From NCBI GenBank assembly GCA_002238825.1, contig MPNC01000007.1, forward strand, positions 123,559 to 187,558: 64,000 nucleotides of DNA, in the 5' to 3' direction. Each line of letters begins with the position of its first letter. Within the stretch, counting starts at the first letter, position 1. Under the pieces are notes generated by a model. The model was not told where the DNA came from, ran no database searches, and saw nothing but the letters and a program-made list of their open reading frames with translations. The translations under genes and the position numbers were made by a program. Of this stretch, positions 1 through 8,832 are shown piece after piece. Source of the stretch: SAR202 cluster bacterium bin87 (lineage in GTDB: Bacteria; Chloroflexota; Dehalococcoidia; Lucifugimonadales; UBA3495).

Positions 1-788
1 CGTGGTACGCGCTGGGGGCGTGGACGGTAGCTGTGGGAGTGGTGCCAGCGATGCTGTTGATGGCCAGGCGGCCGGAGGATCTGGGGCTCGAACCGGATGG
101 GGGAAGACGAGGTGCCGCGGAGGACCGGCGGAGGTCATCGGCGCGGCGGCCCCAGAGCGCTCAGGACGAAATCAACTTCACGCTCCGCCAGGCCACCAGG
201 ACGCGCGCGTTCTGGCTCATGGTGCTGTTTTCCTTTGCCAGTTTCATCGTGCAGGCCGGCGTATCGCTGCATCAGGTGCCGCACTTCCTCGACCAGGGTG
301 TGCCGGCCTCGGTTGCCGTATGGACGGCGAGCACCTTCGCCATATCCCAGGTTCCCGCGAGCATCTTCTGGTCAGCGGTATCGCAGCGGACGGCGGCGCG
401 ATACGTCATGTTGGGGTCGGGGCTCGTGGTTTCCTGTGGCGCGATCACCACGGCATTTGCCAGCGAGATCGCCTTTGGAGTGTTCGGCGCATTCATTCTG
501 GGGTTCGGCGTGGGCGGACTGCACATCATCGGGCGCCTGGTCTGGGCCGACTATTTCGGGCGGCAGCACCTGGGGGCGATCCGCGCCTGGGGATTGGCGG
601 CGCAGGTGGGCGGACAGGCGCTGGGTCCCATCACCGCCGGACTGACGGTGGACCGGGTGGGCAGTTACCAGGGAGCGTTTCTGGCTTTCGGCATCAATCT
701 CGCTGTGGTGTCCCTGTTGATGCTGTTTGCAGTCCGCCCGGGACGCGCGGCCGCCGATGGCGAGCAACAGACCAACGCGGCCGGCTAG
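1..788 (+). CDS. MFS transporter, C-terminal part (cut by window edge)
   Basis: The reading frame is open from the first bases, so the N-terminal half lies outside the window. About 261 residues are visible with six to seven hydrophobic segments. A cytoplasmic loop contains RRPEDLGLEPDG, which recurs in related form (RPEDMGLLPDG) in the complete MFS protein at 22752-24086, so both belong to the same subfamily (monocarboxylate/oxalate-formate-like by general resemblance). It should be an inner-membrane secondary transporter of small organic substrates; the substrate cannot be read from sequence. Confidence 0.85.
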   Translation, partial: WYALGAWTVAVGVVPAMLLMARRPEDLGLEPDGGRRGAAEDRRRSSARRPQSAQDEINFTLRQATRTRAFWLMVLFSFASFIVQAGVSLHQVPHFLDQGVPASVAVWTASTFAISQVPASIFWSAVSQRTAARYVMLGSGLVVSCGAITTAFASEIAFGVFGAFILGFGVGGLHIIGRLVWADYFGRQHLGAIRAWGLAAQVGGQALGPITAGLTVDRVGSYQGAFLAFGINLAVVSLLMLFAVRPGRAAADGEQQTNAAG

Positions 789-818
789 CCGGCGACGGCC
801 GTCCGCGCGGGTCGCGTC

Positions 819-1178
819 CTACTGCCAAGAGCGCAGCCGGATGTCCTCGCTGGCGTCCATGTCTGCCTGCGCCTCGTCCGGCTGGTCGTTGAACAGGTAC
901 GACAGCGACCGCCGAGAGTAGTAGTTGTCGTCGTCCGGGTCCAACCGAATGGCCTCGGTCAGGTCATCGATGGACCGCTGGTACTCGCCCACCTCGTACC
1001 AGGAGATGCCGCGGTTGAACCAGGCGTCGGCGCACGTTGCGTCCAGGTCGATTGCCGCCGTGTAGTCCGCAATGGCGCGCTCGTACACGCCGTTGCGGCT
1101 GTAACGGTTGCCCCGGTCAACGTATTCTTCTGGCGTTTCAGGTTCCGGAGGCTGAATGGGTGTGTTCCGGGAAGTCAC
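819..1178 (-). CDS. Small TPR-repeat protein
   Basis: A 119-residue protein made of about three tetratricopeptide repeats (roughly residues 18-51, 52-85 and 86-119) with the usual W/G/Y/A/P pattern (AWFNRGISWYEVGEYQRSIDDL). It has no signal peptide or membrane segment, so a cytosolic protein-protein adaptor is likely. The start is a GTG 8 bases after the stop of the SDR gene upstream on the same strand, so the two are probably co-transcribed and translationally coupled. Partner unknown. Confidence 0.75.
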   Translation of the reverse strand: MTSRNTPIQPPEPETPEEYVDRGNRYSRNGVYERAIADYTAAIDLDATCADAWFNRGISWYEVGEYQRSIDDLTEAIRLDPDDDNYYSRRSLSYLFNDQPDEAQADMDASEDIRLRSWQ

Positions 1179-1186
1179 GAAGCGCC

Positions 1187-1978
1187 CTACATGACCGACC
1201 GGACCAGCCCACCGTCTACCAGCATCGTCGTGCCGGTGATGTAGCTGGAGCGGGAAGATGCCAGGAACGCCACCAGGTACGCCAACTCGCGAGGTTCTCC
1301 GATGCGCTTGAGGGCCGTCTGCTCCGCACGCTGGGCCAGCGCATCCTCCAGCGGAATTCCCTGCGTGCGCGCCCGGTCTTCAACGTTCTCCATCATGCGT
1401 TCCGACATGATGCTGCCGGGGCAAACGTTGTTGATCAGGATGTTTTCGTTCCCCAGGTCGTCGGCAAGGTTCTTCATGAACCCGATGACGCCCATGCGCG
1501 TCGCGGCGGAAAGGGCCAGGTTGGGGATGGGGGTGTACACGGTGCTGGCCAGGATGTTGATGATCCGTCCGCCGCCCTGGGCGCGCAGGTGCGGCAGCGC
1601 TTCCCGCGTCATCCGGGCAAAGAAGAACAGCGACCGGTTGGCTGAAACCTGCCAGAGTTCCTCCGTGGAGTCCTTGGCGTAGGCCTGGGGAGGGCCGCCC
1701 GAGTTGTTGACCATAATGTCGATCTGTCCGAAGTGCGTGGCCGTGTGCGCCACCAACTCGGCAATGGTCTCCTCGCTGTCCAGATCGCCGGCGTAGGTGA
1801 AGATGTCAGCGCCTGTGGCGGCGCGAATCTCTTCCGCGGCCTGTTCCAGCGGACCCGGATTGCGTGCGCACATCGCAACGCGAGCCCCTTCTTCGGCCAG
1901 CACCTCGGAGCATGCTCGCCCCAGCCCGCGACTGGCGCCGCCCACTATCGCCACCTTACCGTTCAGTTGCAGATCCAT
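1187..1978 (-). CDS. SDR family oxidoreductase, atypical active site
   Basis: A 263-residue short-chain dehydrogenase with the NAD(P) motif GGASRGLG near residue 14 and NNSGG near residue 93. The usual YxxxK catalytic pair is absent: the aligned segment reads NLALSAATRMG. This is the hallmark of the BKR-like SDR subgroup that resembles FabG but lacks Tyr/Lys. The start is the ATG preceded by GAGGAGG; a longer in-frame reading to 2275 would run over the divergent gene and has no such ribosome site. An extended -10 (TGTTATAAT) lies just upstream at 2007-2015. Substrate unknown. Confidence 0.85.
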   Translation of the reverse strand: MDLQLNGKVAIVGGASRGLGRACSEVLAEEGARVAMCARNPGPLEQAAEEIRAATGADIFTYAGDLDSEETIAELVAHTATHFGQIDIMVNNSGGPPQAYAKDSTEELWQVSANRSLFFFARMTREALPHLRAQGGGRIINILASTVYTPIPNLALSAATRMGVIGFMKNLADDLGNENILINNVCPGSIMSERMMENVEDRARTQGIPLEDALAQRAEQTALKRIGEPRELAYLVAFLASSRSSYITGTTMLVDGGLVRSVM

Positions 1979-2006
1979 TACCCGGCCTCCTCGAATGCTG
2001 CACGGG

Positions 2007-2015
2007 ATTATAACA
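2007..2015 (-). promoter_or_regulatory. Extended -10 promoter element for the SDR-TPR pair
   Basis: Minus-strand TGTTATAAT, a perfect TGnTATAAT extended -10, about 30 bases upstream of the SDR start codon. No good -35 hexamer is visible, as is usual for extended -10 promoters. Confidence 0.55.
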
Positions 2016-2111
2016 GCCGATCCTGCTGCCGACGGGGACAAATTGGTTCCTTCAGTATTCGTGCTCGGCTGCCCGGCCACCATTCGGCGATGGTGTACAA
2101 TCGGCGGCGGT

Positions 2112-3059
2112 ATGGCAACGAACGTGGACATACAATCGACGGGCGCCGAAATCGAAGCCGCCGCGGTGGAATTCGCACGCGGCGCGGGTGATCTTTTGGC
2201 CGGCCACTTCGGGCGGGCCCTCAATGTCGAGTACAAGGACAAGGCGCAGCAGGACCCGGTGACCGCCGCCGACAAGGAAACCCAGGCCTACCTGGTGGAG
2301 CGGATCGCGCGTCGGTTCCCGGAGCATGGCATCCTGGGCGAAGAGGACGACGCCAGCGCCGACGGCGAGCGGTCCGCTGCCGATTTCCTGTGGGTGCTGG
2401 ACCCTCTGGACGGTACCACCAACTTCATGAACGGTTTGCCCGTGTACGCTTCGTCCATCGGCGTGCTGCACCGAGGCCGCCCCCTGGCCGGCGCGGTGTA
2501 TATTCCCTGGCCTTCCGCCAGCGCTTCCGGCGTCGTGGTCCACTGCCACGTTGGCGGAGGAGCTTTTGCGGACGGCGAACCCGTCTCGGTGTATCAGGCG
2601 GAAAAACCCCGGGGCGACCGTCTCATCGGACTGCCCGGCTCTTTCGGCGCGTCCACGCGGGTTGGCAAAGGACTCAAAGGTCAGCCGCTGGGTCAGCTCC
2701 GTGTCACCGGCAGCATCGCCTACGAGCTTGCGATGACCGCCCTGGGGGTGATGCAGTTCGCCGTCATCGGCGCGCCGCGGATGTGGGACATGCTCGGCGG
2801 AGCGGTGGCCGTGCAGGAAGCCGGCGGCACGGTGATGACGCGGCTGTCGGGTCGAAAGCAATGGCATCCTCTCGATTCGCTGGTGCCGACCTGGGATGAG
2901 AAACCGCCCACCATGGCCGAGTTGCGCAAATGGGTTGCGCCGCTGGTGGCGGCCAACCCCACCCTGGCTCCCCTGATCGCCCACAACCTGCACAATCGCC
3001 GGCGTCCATTCCGACGCATGTACCGGGGCGTCAAGAAAGCCCTGAGCGCATCGAAATAG
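2112..3059 (+). CDS. Inositol monophosphatase family protein
   Basis: A 315-residue Mg2+-dependent phosphatase of the IMPase/FBPase/CysQ superfamily. The metal-binding signatures are visible: GEEDD (E77, E78) and the DPLDGTTN motif (D97, D100, G101, T102), plus the later MWDMLGGAVAVQEAGG segment corresponding to WDxAAG. The likely reaction is hydrolysis of a sugar- or inositol-type monophosphate. The ATG at 2112 is chosen because the family N-terminus begins just after it. A TACAAT -10-like hexamer ends 10 bases before it, so the mRNA may be nearly leaderless. It is divergent from the SDR at 1187-1978. Confidence 0.87.
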   Translation: MATNVDIQSTGAEIEAAAVEFARGAGDLLAGHFGRALNVEYKDKAQQDPVTAADKETQAYLVERIARRFPEHGILGEEDDASADGERSAADFLWVLDPLDGTTNFMNGLPVYASSIGVLHRGRPLAGAVYIPWPSASASGVVVHCHVGGGAFADGEPVSVYQAEKPRGDRLIGLPGSFGASTRVGKGLKGQPLGQLRVTGSIAYELAMTALGVMQFAVIGAPRMWDMLGGAVAVQEAGGTVMTRLSGRKQWHPLDSLVPTWDEKPPTMAELRKWVAPLVAANPTLAPLIAHNLHNRRRPFRRMYRGVKKALSASK

Positions 3060-3092
3060 ACGGCCGGAACGTCATCACGATTCGGCACCATC

Positions 3093-3740
3093 ATGTCAGT
3101 TCGCTACGGCGTGAGCCTGCTCACCGACCCTGACTTTACCGCCCGCACTTATCGGGCGCGGCAGTTGATTTGCGGCCAGTTCGCCTGCTGGGCGGCCGAG
3201 ATGCACATGTTGCACATGCTGATGTCGGACTACTTCCCCTACGACGGCGCTGATGATCCTGCGGCAGAGAATCAGCTGGCGCGGGAACTGGAACAACTCG
3301 CCGAACGCTATCGCCGCGTATCGCCGCGGTTCCCGCTTTTCAATCGTGGCATTACCACGACGCGCGATGCAGACGACGACGGTAATATCTGGCTCGACTT
3401 CTCGCCCGAGGTTGTCAACGAATCCCTCTACCGGCTGCAGGCGATGGTCGCCGACCTTTTGGAGCGCAATCCTCGCGTCGGTGGGTCGAGGCGCGGATTC
3501 GGTCCCGATTTTCCGCCCCAGATGCCGCTGCTTTCGCACGCGAACCTCCCCGACTCGGTATTCGATAGCGCCATAGAGTTCGCTCGCTCCGTTACCGACG
3601 AACTCAAAGTGTCCCAGATCACGCGCGCCTGGCGGTTGACCCTCACGCGTTTCGAGTCCAATGCCGCCGGTGACGACTGGTCCGGCGGACGATGGGCCAC
3701 CGACCTCCAGTGGCGTGTGATCGGCAGCTACAGCCTGTAA
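3093..3740 (+). CDS. Conserved-looking hypothetical protein, cytosolic
   Basis: A 215-residue protein 33 bases downstream of the IMPase gene on the same strand. It is not recognised with confidence. The overall pattern (YGVSLL near the start, a central helix, RAWRLTLTRFES near the end) is faintly like 2H phosphoesterases of the 2'-5' RNA ligase/DUF1045 type, but the paired HxT/S motifs are not clear. No signal peptide or membrane helix is seen. Codon use matches the neighbours, so the gene is probably real; function open. Confidence 0.6.
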   Translation: MSVRYGVSLLTDPDFTARTYRARQLICGQFACWAAEMHMLHMLMSDYFPYDGADDPAAENQLARELEQLAERYRRVSPRFPLFNRGITTTRDADDDGNIWLDFSPEVVNESLYRLQAMVADLLERNPRVGGSRRGFGPDFPPQMPLLSHANLPDSVFDSAIEFARSVTDELKVSQITRAWRLTLTRFESNAAGDDWSGGRWATDLQWRVIGSYSL

Positions 3741-3955
3741 TGGCGGGTATCGCCGGTGCGACGGCGCGTCCATCCGGTCGGGCTGCGTCACCCGCGTACC
3801 CGCGACACGGACGCTGCGCGTAATTTCAATCAGTCATTTTGACGGTCCCGCTCATGCTGTTGGTAGCGGCGACTTCCCTGGCTGCGACCCGTGGCGCCGA
3901 GAGCCGATTCTGCATGGAACCTCTGCCTGTCTCGTGCGACAATAGGTAAGCGGAC

Positions 3956-4912
3956 ATGACTACTAATATCGCAACGATGCTCGCGTCATCCCTGGTGGCG
4001 GCCATCGTAATGGCCGGCATCTGCGCGGTCATACAGGCCGTGGTCAAGGTGCGTGCCCACCGCCAACTCACCCGCTTGCACCGGGAGCTGGACCAGGCGC
4101 GGGAGGAGCACATCGAGGCGATGCAGATCCAGTACCAGCGTCAGTGCCAGCTTTGTGCCGACCTCGGCTTGCCCGAACCGCCCTTGCCGGACGTTTTGCA
4201 GCCCCAACCGGAGGCTGATGCCACGGCCAGGCGCCGTTTCCGAATACCGGTCCGCCTCCCATTCCGCCAGAATGGGTCGATATTGCAAAACGCGCCTCGA
4301 GGATCCTCAGCGTTCATCGTGGGCCGCTACGGCGCCAGTTTCGCCGCTTCTACAGTATGGAAAACTTCCTCCGGTAACATACTGCGGCTGCTAACCCCAG
4401 TCACCAGCCGTCTATTGGCCTTCGGCCCTCGCGTTGCCGGTTTCGCGCCCAGGTTTGCGGCTGCCGGTGGTGGCGCCACGGGTTCCATCGCGGCCGGCAC
4501 CGGAGTTCGCTTTGCGCTGGGGGCGATCTCGATCATTGGCCTGGTAATTGGCCCGGCGTTGACGGCGTGGGCCGTCTACCGTGAATTGCGCAAGGTCCGC
4601 CGGGCTCGCCAGGAACAGGCCGAAACGCTGGCCCAATTCAGCGCCGATCTGGATTCGATGTCTCAGCGCACCGCCGAACTGGAAGCCCAGCTGCCGGCGG
4701 GGGAGCTGACCGTCTTGCCAGGAGACTTAGGCCAGACGCCAGAACCATACGTGAGCCAAAACGCGTCAGAAACCGCCACGCAAGCTTTCGGCAGTACGGA
4801 TCCCGGCCGTCAACGTCCCTTTACTGCTGGTCAACCTTCTGAAGTCGCACTCGGACTGAATCCCGTGCCAGAATTCTTCGGACTGCCCGAAAAAAGCGCC
4901 AAACCGGATTGA
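3956..4912 (+). CDS. Membrane protein with coiled coil, unknown function
   Basis: A 318-residue protein with an N-terminal hydrophobic helix (about residues 8-28), a charged coiled-coil stretch, a Gly/Ala-rich middle, a second hydrophobic segment (about 178-205) and a second coiled coil (about 207-245, with AELEAQL). No family recognised. Its last ~147 bases overlap the 3' end of the convergent higA gene, so one of the two C-termini may have been extended by read-through after a lost stop. A membrane-bound structural role is possible but not shown. Confidence 0.6.
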   Translation: MTTNIATMLASSLVAAIVMAGICAVIQAVVKVRAHRQLTRLHRELDQAREEHIEAMQIQYQRQCQLCADLGLPEPPLPDVLQPQPEADATARRRFRIPVRLPFRQNGSILQNAPRGSSAFIVGRYGASFAASTVWKTSSGNILRLLTPVTSRLLAFGPRVAGFAPRFAAAGGGATGSIAAGTGVRFALGAISIIGLVIGPALTAWAVYRELRKVRRARQEQAETLAQFSADLDSMSQRTAELEAQLPAGELTVLPGDLGQTPEPYVSQNASETATQAFGSTDPGRQRPFTAGQPSEVALGLNPVPEFFGLPEKSAKPD

Positions 4913-5065
4913 CATCTCCGGTGTAATGGCAAGCTTGCCCTGGGCAATCAACGAAACCGTCCTCGAGGGTACCCCGATCGCTTCGGCCATGGCTTTCTGC
5001 GAGATCCCCATGGGTTCCAGATATTCTTCGATGAGGATTTCGCCCGGGGTAATCGGATCGCTCAT
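4766..5065 (-). CDS. higA: HigA-family antitoxin (Xre-type HTH)
   Basis: A 99-residue protein with the VapI/HigA signature: [17 protein letters not shown], a helix-turn-helix (about residues 22-50, [14 protein letters not shown]...[10 protein letters not shown]) and the [13 protein letters not shown] tail. HigA neutralises HigB, a ribosome-associated mRNA endonuclease, and represses its own operon. It lies 30 bases downstream of the broken higB gene in the usual toxin-first order. The antitoxin reading frame is intact. Confidence 0.85.
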   Translation of the reverse strand: MSDPITPGEILIEEYLEPMGISQKAMAEAIGVPSRTVSLIAQGKLAITPEMSIRFGAFFGQSEEFWHGIQSECDFRRLTSSKGTLTAGIRTAESLRGGF

Positions 5066-5095
5066 GGTGCTAGCCCGTTCACTGTAACCATACTG

Positions 5096-5372
5096 TTAAT
5101 GATAGTCTCGGATCGTTACTTGCTCCGGTCCAGCTTCCGTCCAGCGGAAAACGATCCTCCACTGGTCGTTTACTCTAACTGAATAATACCCTGCGTAGTT
5201 TCCTCGGAGCAATTCCAGTCGGTTGCCCGGTGGAACCGCCAAATCTCCGAGAACGCGCCTGGTTGAGCTGGATCAATTTTCGAACGGCTACCCTGGCAAT
5301 GGCGGTGAATCGGCTGCTGTTCCCGGTCGCGAACAATTCCTCGGTCTCTCGGTCGCCGAAGGATTGGATCAT
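5096..5372 (-). pseudogene. higB: higB toxin gene with a frameshift
   Basis: The first part reads MIQSFGDRETEELFATG...[11 protein letters not shown], matching RelE/HigB toxins. After ARS the frame shifts; the next frame continues perfectly as [14 protein letters not shown], then [16 protein letters not shown], ending IRDYH-stop, which is the conserved HigB C-terminus. The total of 277 bases is not a multiple of three, equivalent to one extra or two missing bases near 5250. Taken at face value the toxin is inactive while its antitoxin remains intact. A sequencing error would give the same picture. Confidence 0.8.
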
Positions 5373-5381
5373 CGTGAGCGC

Positions 5382-6164
5382 TTAGTGCATCACCAGCCCG
5401 CCGTCCACGTTGATGGTCTGGCCGGTGATGTTGCGCGCGCCCGGGCTGGCCAGGAACGCGGCCATGGCCGCGATGTCCTCAGGCTCGTTGGCCCTGCCGA
5501 TGGGAATGTTCGACGCCCGTTGGGACTGCAACTCGTCCACGGATATTCCCATTTCCGCCGCGCGTTGCTCCATGGTGCTGGTCGCCATCGCCGTTATCGT
5601 TGAGCCGGGGCAAATGGCATTCACGTTGATGTCGTAACGGGCGAGCTGGTGCGCCGCGATCAATGTCATGGATATGACGGCGCCCTTGCTGGCCGCATAC
5701 GCCGCGTTGGATGTGCCCCGGTATCCTTTGCCGGCGATCGACGCGATGTTGACGATGCGGCCGCCGTTGCCCTGGTCGATCATCTGGCGCGCCGTGCGCT
5801 GCATTACGAAGAATGCTCCGCGCGCGTTCACGCGGTGGATGCGGTCCCAGTCGTCCTCGGTGATGTCCATTATGTCCAGGTACCGCGTCACGCCGGCGTT
5901 GTTCACCAGGATGTCGACCCGGCCCAACGCGCCCACGGTGTCGGCGATCACCCGGTCAATGTTGTCGCCATCGCCGATGTCTGCCGCGATGGCAACGCTG
6001 TTGCGTCCCGTGGCCCGGACGTCCGTGGATGTTTCCTCCACCGCGTCCGCGAGAATATCCGTCACCGCCACATCCGCACCATCCCCGGCCAAGGCCAGAG
6101 CCGTTGCCCGACCCATACCGCGCCCAGCGCCCGTGACCAGCGCAACCTTTCCTTCCAGAGACAT
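5382..6164 (-). CDS. SDR family oxidoreductase
   Basis: A 260-residue classical short-chain dehydrogenase/reductase with TGAGRGMG (cofactor loop), NNAG near residue 90, and an intact catalytic Ser...YAASK set. It ends with the family C-terminus GQTINVDGG. NAD(P)-dependent oxidation or reduction of an alcohol/ketone is expected; the substrate is not readable. The ATG has GGGAGAGG 7 bases upstream. It directly precedes the higBA remnants on the same strand. Confidence 0.88.
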   Translation of the reverse strand: MSLEGKVALVTGAGRGMGRATALALAGDGADVAVTDILADAVEETSTDVRATGRNSVAIAADIGDGDNIDRVIADTVGALGRVDILVNNAGVTRYLDIMDITEDDWDRIHRVNARGAFFVMQRTARQMIDQGNGGRIVNIASIAGKGYRGTSNAAYAASKGAVISMTLIAAHQLARYDINVNAICPGSTITAMATSTMEQRAAEMGISVDELQSQRASNIPIGRANEPEDIAAMAAFLASPGARNITGQTINVDGGLVMH

Positions 6165-6189
6165 AGCGATCCTCTCCCTTTGGTGCGGT

Positions 6190-6594
6190 TCAGCGTTCCG
6201 TCAGCGGGTCCAGCAAGTCCAGGAGCGCACCCACCTCGTCCAACGAATCGGCGATTAAATCGGCGTGCAGAAACCGCTTGCGCTGGTAGAAATTGCCGTG
6301 CAGGTCGTTGGCGGTCTCCCGAAGGATCCTCGGCCGGTCGTCTCCGGTCAGCTTGCCCGCCTGATAGAGCACCTCGCCGAAATGCTCGTGCTTGTCGTAT
6401 TGCCAACCCTGGGCGGTTGCCACGGCTTTGGCCATCCACGCTGCTGCGCCCCAGCCTTTTTCCGACGCCTGATGCAGGTCGTCGTCTTTGAGATATCGGC
6501 GGCTACGGTCCAGGAACTCCCGCGACTGCAAACGGTAGCCTTCGATGGTCTCGCCCAGCTGATCATAGGGCTGCATGGGAGACATTTGTACCAT
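6190..6594 (-). CDS. PaREP1/HEPN-like protein
   Basis: A 134-residue helical protein with SEKGWGAAAWMAKAVATAQGW, the core of PaREP1/HEPN-type domains, and clearly related to the protein at 16002-16370 (SNKVWGAAAHAIKAVAERRGW). HEPN proteins are often RNases or RNase-derived partners of nucleotidyltransferases; the RxxxxH catalytic motif is not obvious here. No nucleotidyltransferase gene is adjacent. Start codon uncertain: three Met codons lie within the first seven residues. Confidence 0.7.
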   Translation of the reverse strand: MVQMSPMQPYDQLGETIEGYRLQSREFLDRSRRYLKDDDLHQASEKGWGAAAWMAKAVATAQGWQYDKHEHFGEVLYQAGKLTGDDRPRILRETANDLHGNFYQRKRFLHADLIADSLDEVGALLDLLDPLTER

Positions 6595-6693
6595 GATTCT
6601 TGCGCTCGATAATGGTTGCTCCCGAAGTATAGCACTCGGAATGTTGCATGAATCTGGCCGCGTGGTTCGATGACGGTACTTGCGCGGACGGCG

Positions 6694-7827
6694 TTACAGT
6701 GCCCGCAGCAACTCCTGGTAGTTCTCCCGCCCGGTCCGTCTCAGGCGCAGTTCCTCGGTGACCTCCAGGTCGCCGGAGTCCTCCAGCAGTTCCACATGGG
6801 CGACCACTTCCGTCAACGCCGCGAAGAAGTTGCCGCCTTCGAGCTTGCGTCGCTCGAAGGTCAGGCGCGTCACGTCTTCCAGGGGTTGAGGCTCCGGACC
6901 GGCCGTGACCAGAATGCGTCCGAGCCGACGCGCGTGGAACCGGATCAGGTCCGACGCCCGCTGCGCCGTCTGGAAGTTGAACTTGTGGTTGTTGTAGAGC
7001 CGGTGTGCCGGCAGGATCGCCACCTCGGTTCCCAGGTCGGCCACCCTTTGCAGCGAACGCAGGTAAGTCAGGAGGCCATAGGATTCGTCGGGATCCTGGT
7101 AGTGGACTGGCAGGTTGCGTCGCACCTCGCCGTTGAAATCGGTCTTCATAGTGGGGTGCGGGCTGATTTCAGGCAGTACGTGGTCGCCGGTGAAGACGAT
7201 GTCGCTGCCCGTGCCGTCGCCGATAACCGCGCAGATCTCGTCTGGCGAGTGCCCCGGGGCGTGCATATAGGTCAGCATGCCCTGCTGTTCCCCGTGGTTG
7301 ATCGGGTGCCCGACGTGGTGCGTCCGGCGTGACGCCATGTATCGTTGCCGCTCGTCGGAATCCGAGTGCTCGAAGCCGTTGGCTCGCGCGGTGGTCCACA
7401 TCGCCTCTTTGATCGGAGAGTTGGTCGCCATCTGCAGGTCCCGGGGATCAAAGGGAAGCAGCGGTTGGTAAATGTCGTGCGCCCACAGTTCCGCTCCCGA
7501 CTGCTCGATGACGCGCGCCACACCCCCATCGTGGTCGGCGTGGCCGTGGGTGATGATCACCCGATCGATGTCCCGTACCTCCAGTCCACCCAACGCCATT
7601 CCCGTCCGCAGCAGGTCGAAAGACGCTTCGGCCCCAGGATCGATGAGCGTGAGCCCCTCGTTCTCGAAGATGTACGCCCATGTTGGACCGGTATGCGAAT
7701 GACTCTCCTGAGGAACGGCGACGGTGTGAATGGTCCGCCCGTATCCATCGGTCAACCGCAGGGTCATGCCGTTGCCGGCCGAGTCGCCATTCCGGAGGAC
7801 GTCTATCTCGGTGAAGTAGTCGGGCAT
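6694..7827 (-). CDS. MBL-fold metallo-hydrolase
   Basis: A 377-residue metallo-beta-lactamase-fold protein. The dinuclear metal site is visible as THGHADH (H94, H96, D98, H99), with further ligands in MHAPGHSPDE and FTGDHVL. An additional ~140-residue C-terminal part includes a winged-helix-like end, as in LACTB2-type and hydroxyacylglutathione-hydrolase-like relatives. It probably hydrolyses a thioester, lactone or phosphodiester. The start is supported by AGGAGG upstream; a minus-strand TTATAAT at 7884-7890 may be its -10. Confidence 0.87.
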   Translation of the reverse strand: MPDYFTEIDVLRNGDSAGNGMTLRLTDGYGRTIHTVAVPQESHSHTGPTWAYIFENEGLTLIDPGAEASFDLLRTGMALGGLEVRDIDRVIITHGHADHDGGVARVIEQSGAELWAHDIYQPLLPFDPRDLQMATNSPIKEAMWTTARANGFEHSDSDERQRYMASRRTHHVGHPINHGEQQGMLTYMHAPGHSPDEICAVIGDGTGSDIVFTGDHVLPEISPHPTMKTDFNGEVRRNLPVHYQDPDESYGLLTYLRSLQRVADLGTEVAILPAHRLYNNHKFNFQTAQRASDLIRFHARRLGRILVTAGPEPQPLEDVTRLTFERRKLEGGNFFAALTEVVAHVELLEDSGDLEVTEELRLRRTGRENYQELLRAL

Positions 7828-7977
7828 TTGGGAGTTCCTCCTGGTGCGGGAGCGGCAATAGTACTCAATACTATACGGCGCGCATTATAACCGCTTGGTC
7901 GACCCGGTGGGGCGGAATGTCACCCGCCGCCGCTGCGCCCGGATCCGTGGCGTCGCGGCGGAAACCGCAGTCGCCCC

Positions 7978-7986
7978 TGCTATAAT
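7978..7986 (+). promoter_or_regulatory. Extended -10 promoter element for SDR gene
   Basis: TGCTATAAT, a perfect TGnTATAAT, 45 bases before the ATG at 8031 in the divergent intergenic region. The expected transcript would start near 7993 and carry a short leader. Confidence 0.6.
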
Positions 7987-8030
7987 GCCGGCGTCGCGCC
8001 CGCAAGACGCGGACGGCAGGAGGTTGCACG

Positions 8031-8801
8031 ATGCGATTGGAAGGCAAGGTTGCGCTCATCAGTGGAGCCGCCAGCGGTGTTGAGGGCGAATTGATGGGGT
8101 TTGGCGGCGCGGCGGCCCACATGTTCTGCCGCGAGGGAGCCAAAGTGGTACTGGGCGATATCAACACCGAGGGTGGCGAGCGCACCGCCGAGCAGATCCG
8201 CGCCGCCGGCGGTGACGCCATTTTCGTAAAGCTCGACGTGACCCGGGAACAGGACTGGATCGACGCCGTGGCCGCGACAGTTGCCGCCTACGGCACCCTG
8301 AACGTCCTGGTGAACAACGCCGGCTCCGGCGCCCGTTACACGGTTGAGGAGACCACCGAAGAGGCCTGGGACGGCCAGATGGACGTCCACGGCAAGGGCA
8401 CGTTCCTGGGAACCAAGTACGCCATCCCCGAAATGCTCAAGGCCGGCGGCGGTTCCATCGTAAACATCTCTTCCATCTACGGCCTGGTGGGGAGTCCCAC
8501 CTCCACCGCCTATCATGCCGGCAAGGGCGCAATTCGGCTGTTGACCAAGAGCACCGCCGTGCAGTACGCCGCCGACAATGTCCGCGCGAATTCCATCCAC
8601 CCCGGATATTGCCGCACGCCGTTGACCGCTCGTTCCTACGAGAACGAAAGGCACTTCACCTGGATCAACGAACAGATTCCCATCGGAAGAGTGGGCAACG
8701 CCGATGACATCGCTTACGGTATTGTCTTCCTGGCGTCGGATGAGTCGTCATTTATGACCGGGTCGGAACTCGTCATTGACGGCGGCACCACAGCGCAGTA
8801 A
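8031..8801 (+). CDS. SDR family oxidoreductase with enlarged cofactor loop
   Basis: A 256-residue short-chain dehydrogenase with NNAGSG, the catalytic Ser-Tyr-Lys (ISS..., YHAGK) and the terminal VIDGG. The glycine-rich cofactor motif is unusual: SGAASG and GFGGAAAH are separated by about six extra residues (VEGELM) instead of forming TGxxxGxG directly. The rest aligns with 3-alpha/20-beta hydroxysteroid or cyclohexanol dehydrogenase-type SDRs. It is preceded by AGGAGG and an extended -10 promoter. Confidence 0.87.
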   Translation: MRLEGKVALISGAASGVEGELMGFGGAAAHMFCREGAKVVLGDINTEGGERTAEQIRAAGGDAIFVKLDVTREQDWIDAVAATVAAYGTLNVLVNNAGSGARYTVEETTEEAWDGQMDVHGKGTFLGTKYAIPEMLKAGGGSIVNISSIYGLVGSPTSTAYHAGKGAIRLLTKSTAVQYAADNVRANSIHPGYCRTPLTARSYENERHFTWINEQIPIGRVGNADDIAYGIVFLASDESSFMTGSELVIDGGTTAQ

Positions 8802-8832
8802 CGCACCGGGTATTCTCACCGGAGCATGACCC

